A DNA stretch of 64,000 nucleotides from assembly GCF_010093535.1 (NCBI RefSeq), contig NW_022985173.1, forward strand, positions 477,919 through 541,918. Reading direction: 5' to 3'. Each line of letters opens with the position of its first letter. Position 1 is the first letter of the stretch. The notes under the pieces are model-generated. The model searched no databases, was not told the DNA's origin, and saw only the letters and a list, made by a program, of their open reading frames with translations. Position numbers and translations under genes: made by a program. The stretch is from Lindgomyces ingoldianus (lineage: Eukaryota > Ascomycota > Dothideomycetes > Pleosporales > Lindgomycetaceae). This document shows, one piece after another, positions 63,572-64,000 of the stretch.

Positions 63572-64000
63572 TTCCCAGCAGGGTTTTCTGGCTCTAAAAG
63601 AGTTGTATTGTGTTTGCAGTAATCACACGATAGTCAGATGCGTCGTCACCATGGTCGCATGCGTCGTCACCATGATCGGATGCGTCGTCATCATAGTCGT
63701 ATGCGTCGTCACCATGATCTGTTGCCAAGACTCACCCACTCATTTCGCATGTATATAGACTCCTACAAAGGACTCCTCTAGCAAGACAATACAATGCAGT
63801 TCCTCATGTCTCTGGTGCCTCACATAGCTTCACATATTGCTTCGAAGCACATATGTCTGCCTTACTCCCCCAAACGATCTGTTATCGATGCAGAGATTCT
63901 ATTGCGACAAGAACTTGTATTATCCTGACAAAGCTCTCCTCCTAGAGAGCTTTATTAGGACTCTCCTCTAGGACTCTCCAGGCTTCTGGCGCGACTTGTT
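63572..64000. other. Window end, repeat-rich
   Basis: Apart from the minisatellite this holds a TATATAG at 63752-63758 and a 9-bp hairpin AAAGCTCTC/GAGAGCTTT at 63930-63953. Repeated AGGACTCTCC words occur near 63957-63979. It could be the edge of another element cut by the window; no gene is supported. Confidence 0.4.
63638..63721 (+). repeat. Minisatellite, 4 x 21 bp
   Basis: Four tandem 21-bp units begin ATGCGTCGTCACCATG, with one to four differences between copies. The unit is a multiple of three and the block lies in an open frame (63549-63758) reading as a CVVTMIx heptad. That frame has no other support as a gene. Confidence 0.85.

Overview
The window is nuclear DNA of a filamentous ascomycete (Pezizomycotina; the gene set would fit Leotiomycetes, but no marker here fixes the class). 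The basis is: single genes with short GT-AG introns of about 47-60 nt and CTAAC/CTGAC-like branch points, a Zn2Cys6 regulator, a Pkc1-type kinase with HR1-C2-C1-kinase order, Ssd1, a LYC1-type acetyltransferase and hAT-like MITEs. No bacterial operon, CRISPR array, rRNA or tRNA gene was found. All exon coordinates were worked out by eye from splice signals, reading frame and family motifs.

Layout, left to right. 0-30.8 kb: a coiled-coil protein (+), an MFS transporter of the FucP type (-), a secreted ferritin-like Rds1-type protein (-), SSD1 (-), GLE1 (+), a 2H cyclic phosphodiesterase of the CPD1 type (-), a DUF3336/patatin lipase-like protein (+), a GH35 beta-galactosidase (+), a broken stress/allergen-like gene (-), a degenerate relative of the same family (+), a four-helix MARVEL-like membrane protein (-) and a secreted alpha/beta hydrolase (+). 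33-61 kb: a large Zn2Cys6/fungal-trans regulator (-), protein kinase C (+), threonine synthase (-), a LYC1-like acetyltransferase (-), an RNF216-like RBR ubiquitin ligase with an N-terminal SUMO-interacting motif (+), a Rev7/Mad2B HORMA protein (-) and a Kap114/importin-9 karyopherin (+). 61-64 kb: an AT-rich, repeat-laden tail with no intact gene.

Functionally this is mostly housekeeping. Pkc1 and Ssd1 both serve cell-wall integrity. Gle1 and Kap114 serve nucleocytoplasmic transport, and Rev7 and the RBR ligase genome maintenance and ubiquitin signalling. GH35, the MFS carrier and the Zn2Cys6 factor fit sugar use, but no cluster logic links them.

The most distinctive signals are mobile-element derived. 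There are two non-autonomous hAT elements, each with terminal inverted repeats and an exact 8-bp target duplication. One of them lies inside the exon of a dying gene whose frame is open again once the element and one duplication are removed. Other notable points are two GC-AG introns in one gene, a 15-nt micro-exon, an importin with a 234-nt stop-free in-frame intron, a patatin protein lacking the serine of its GXSXG motif, and stress-family relics with internal deletion and frameshifts.
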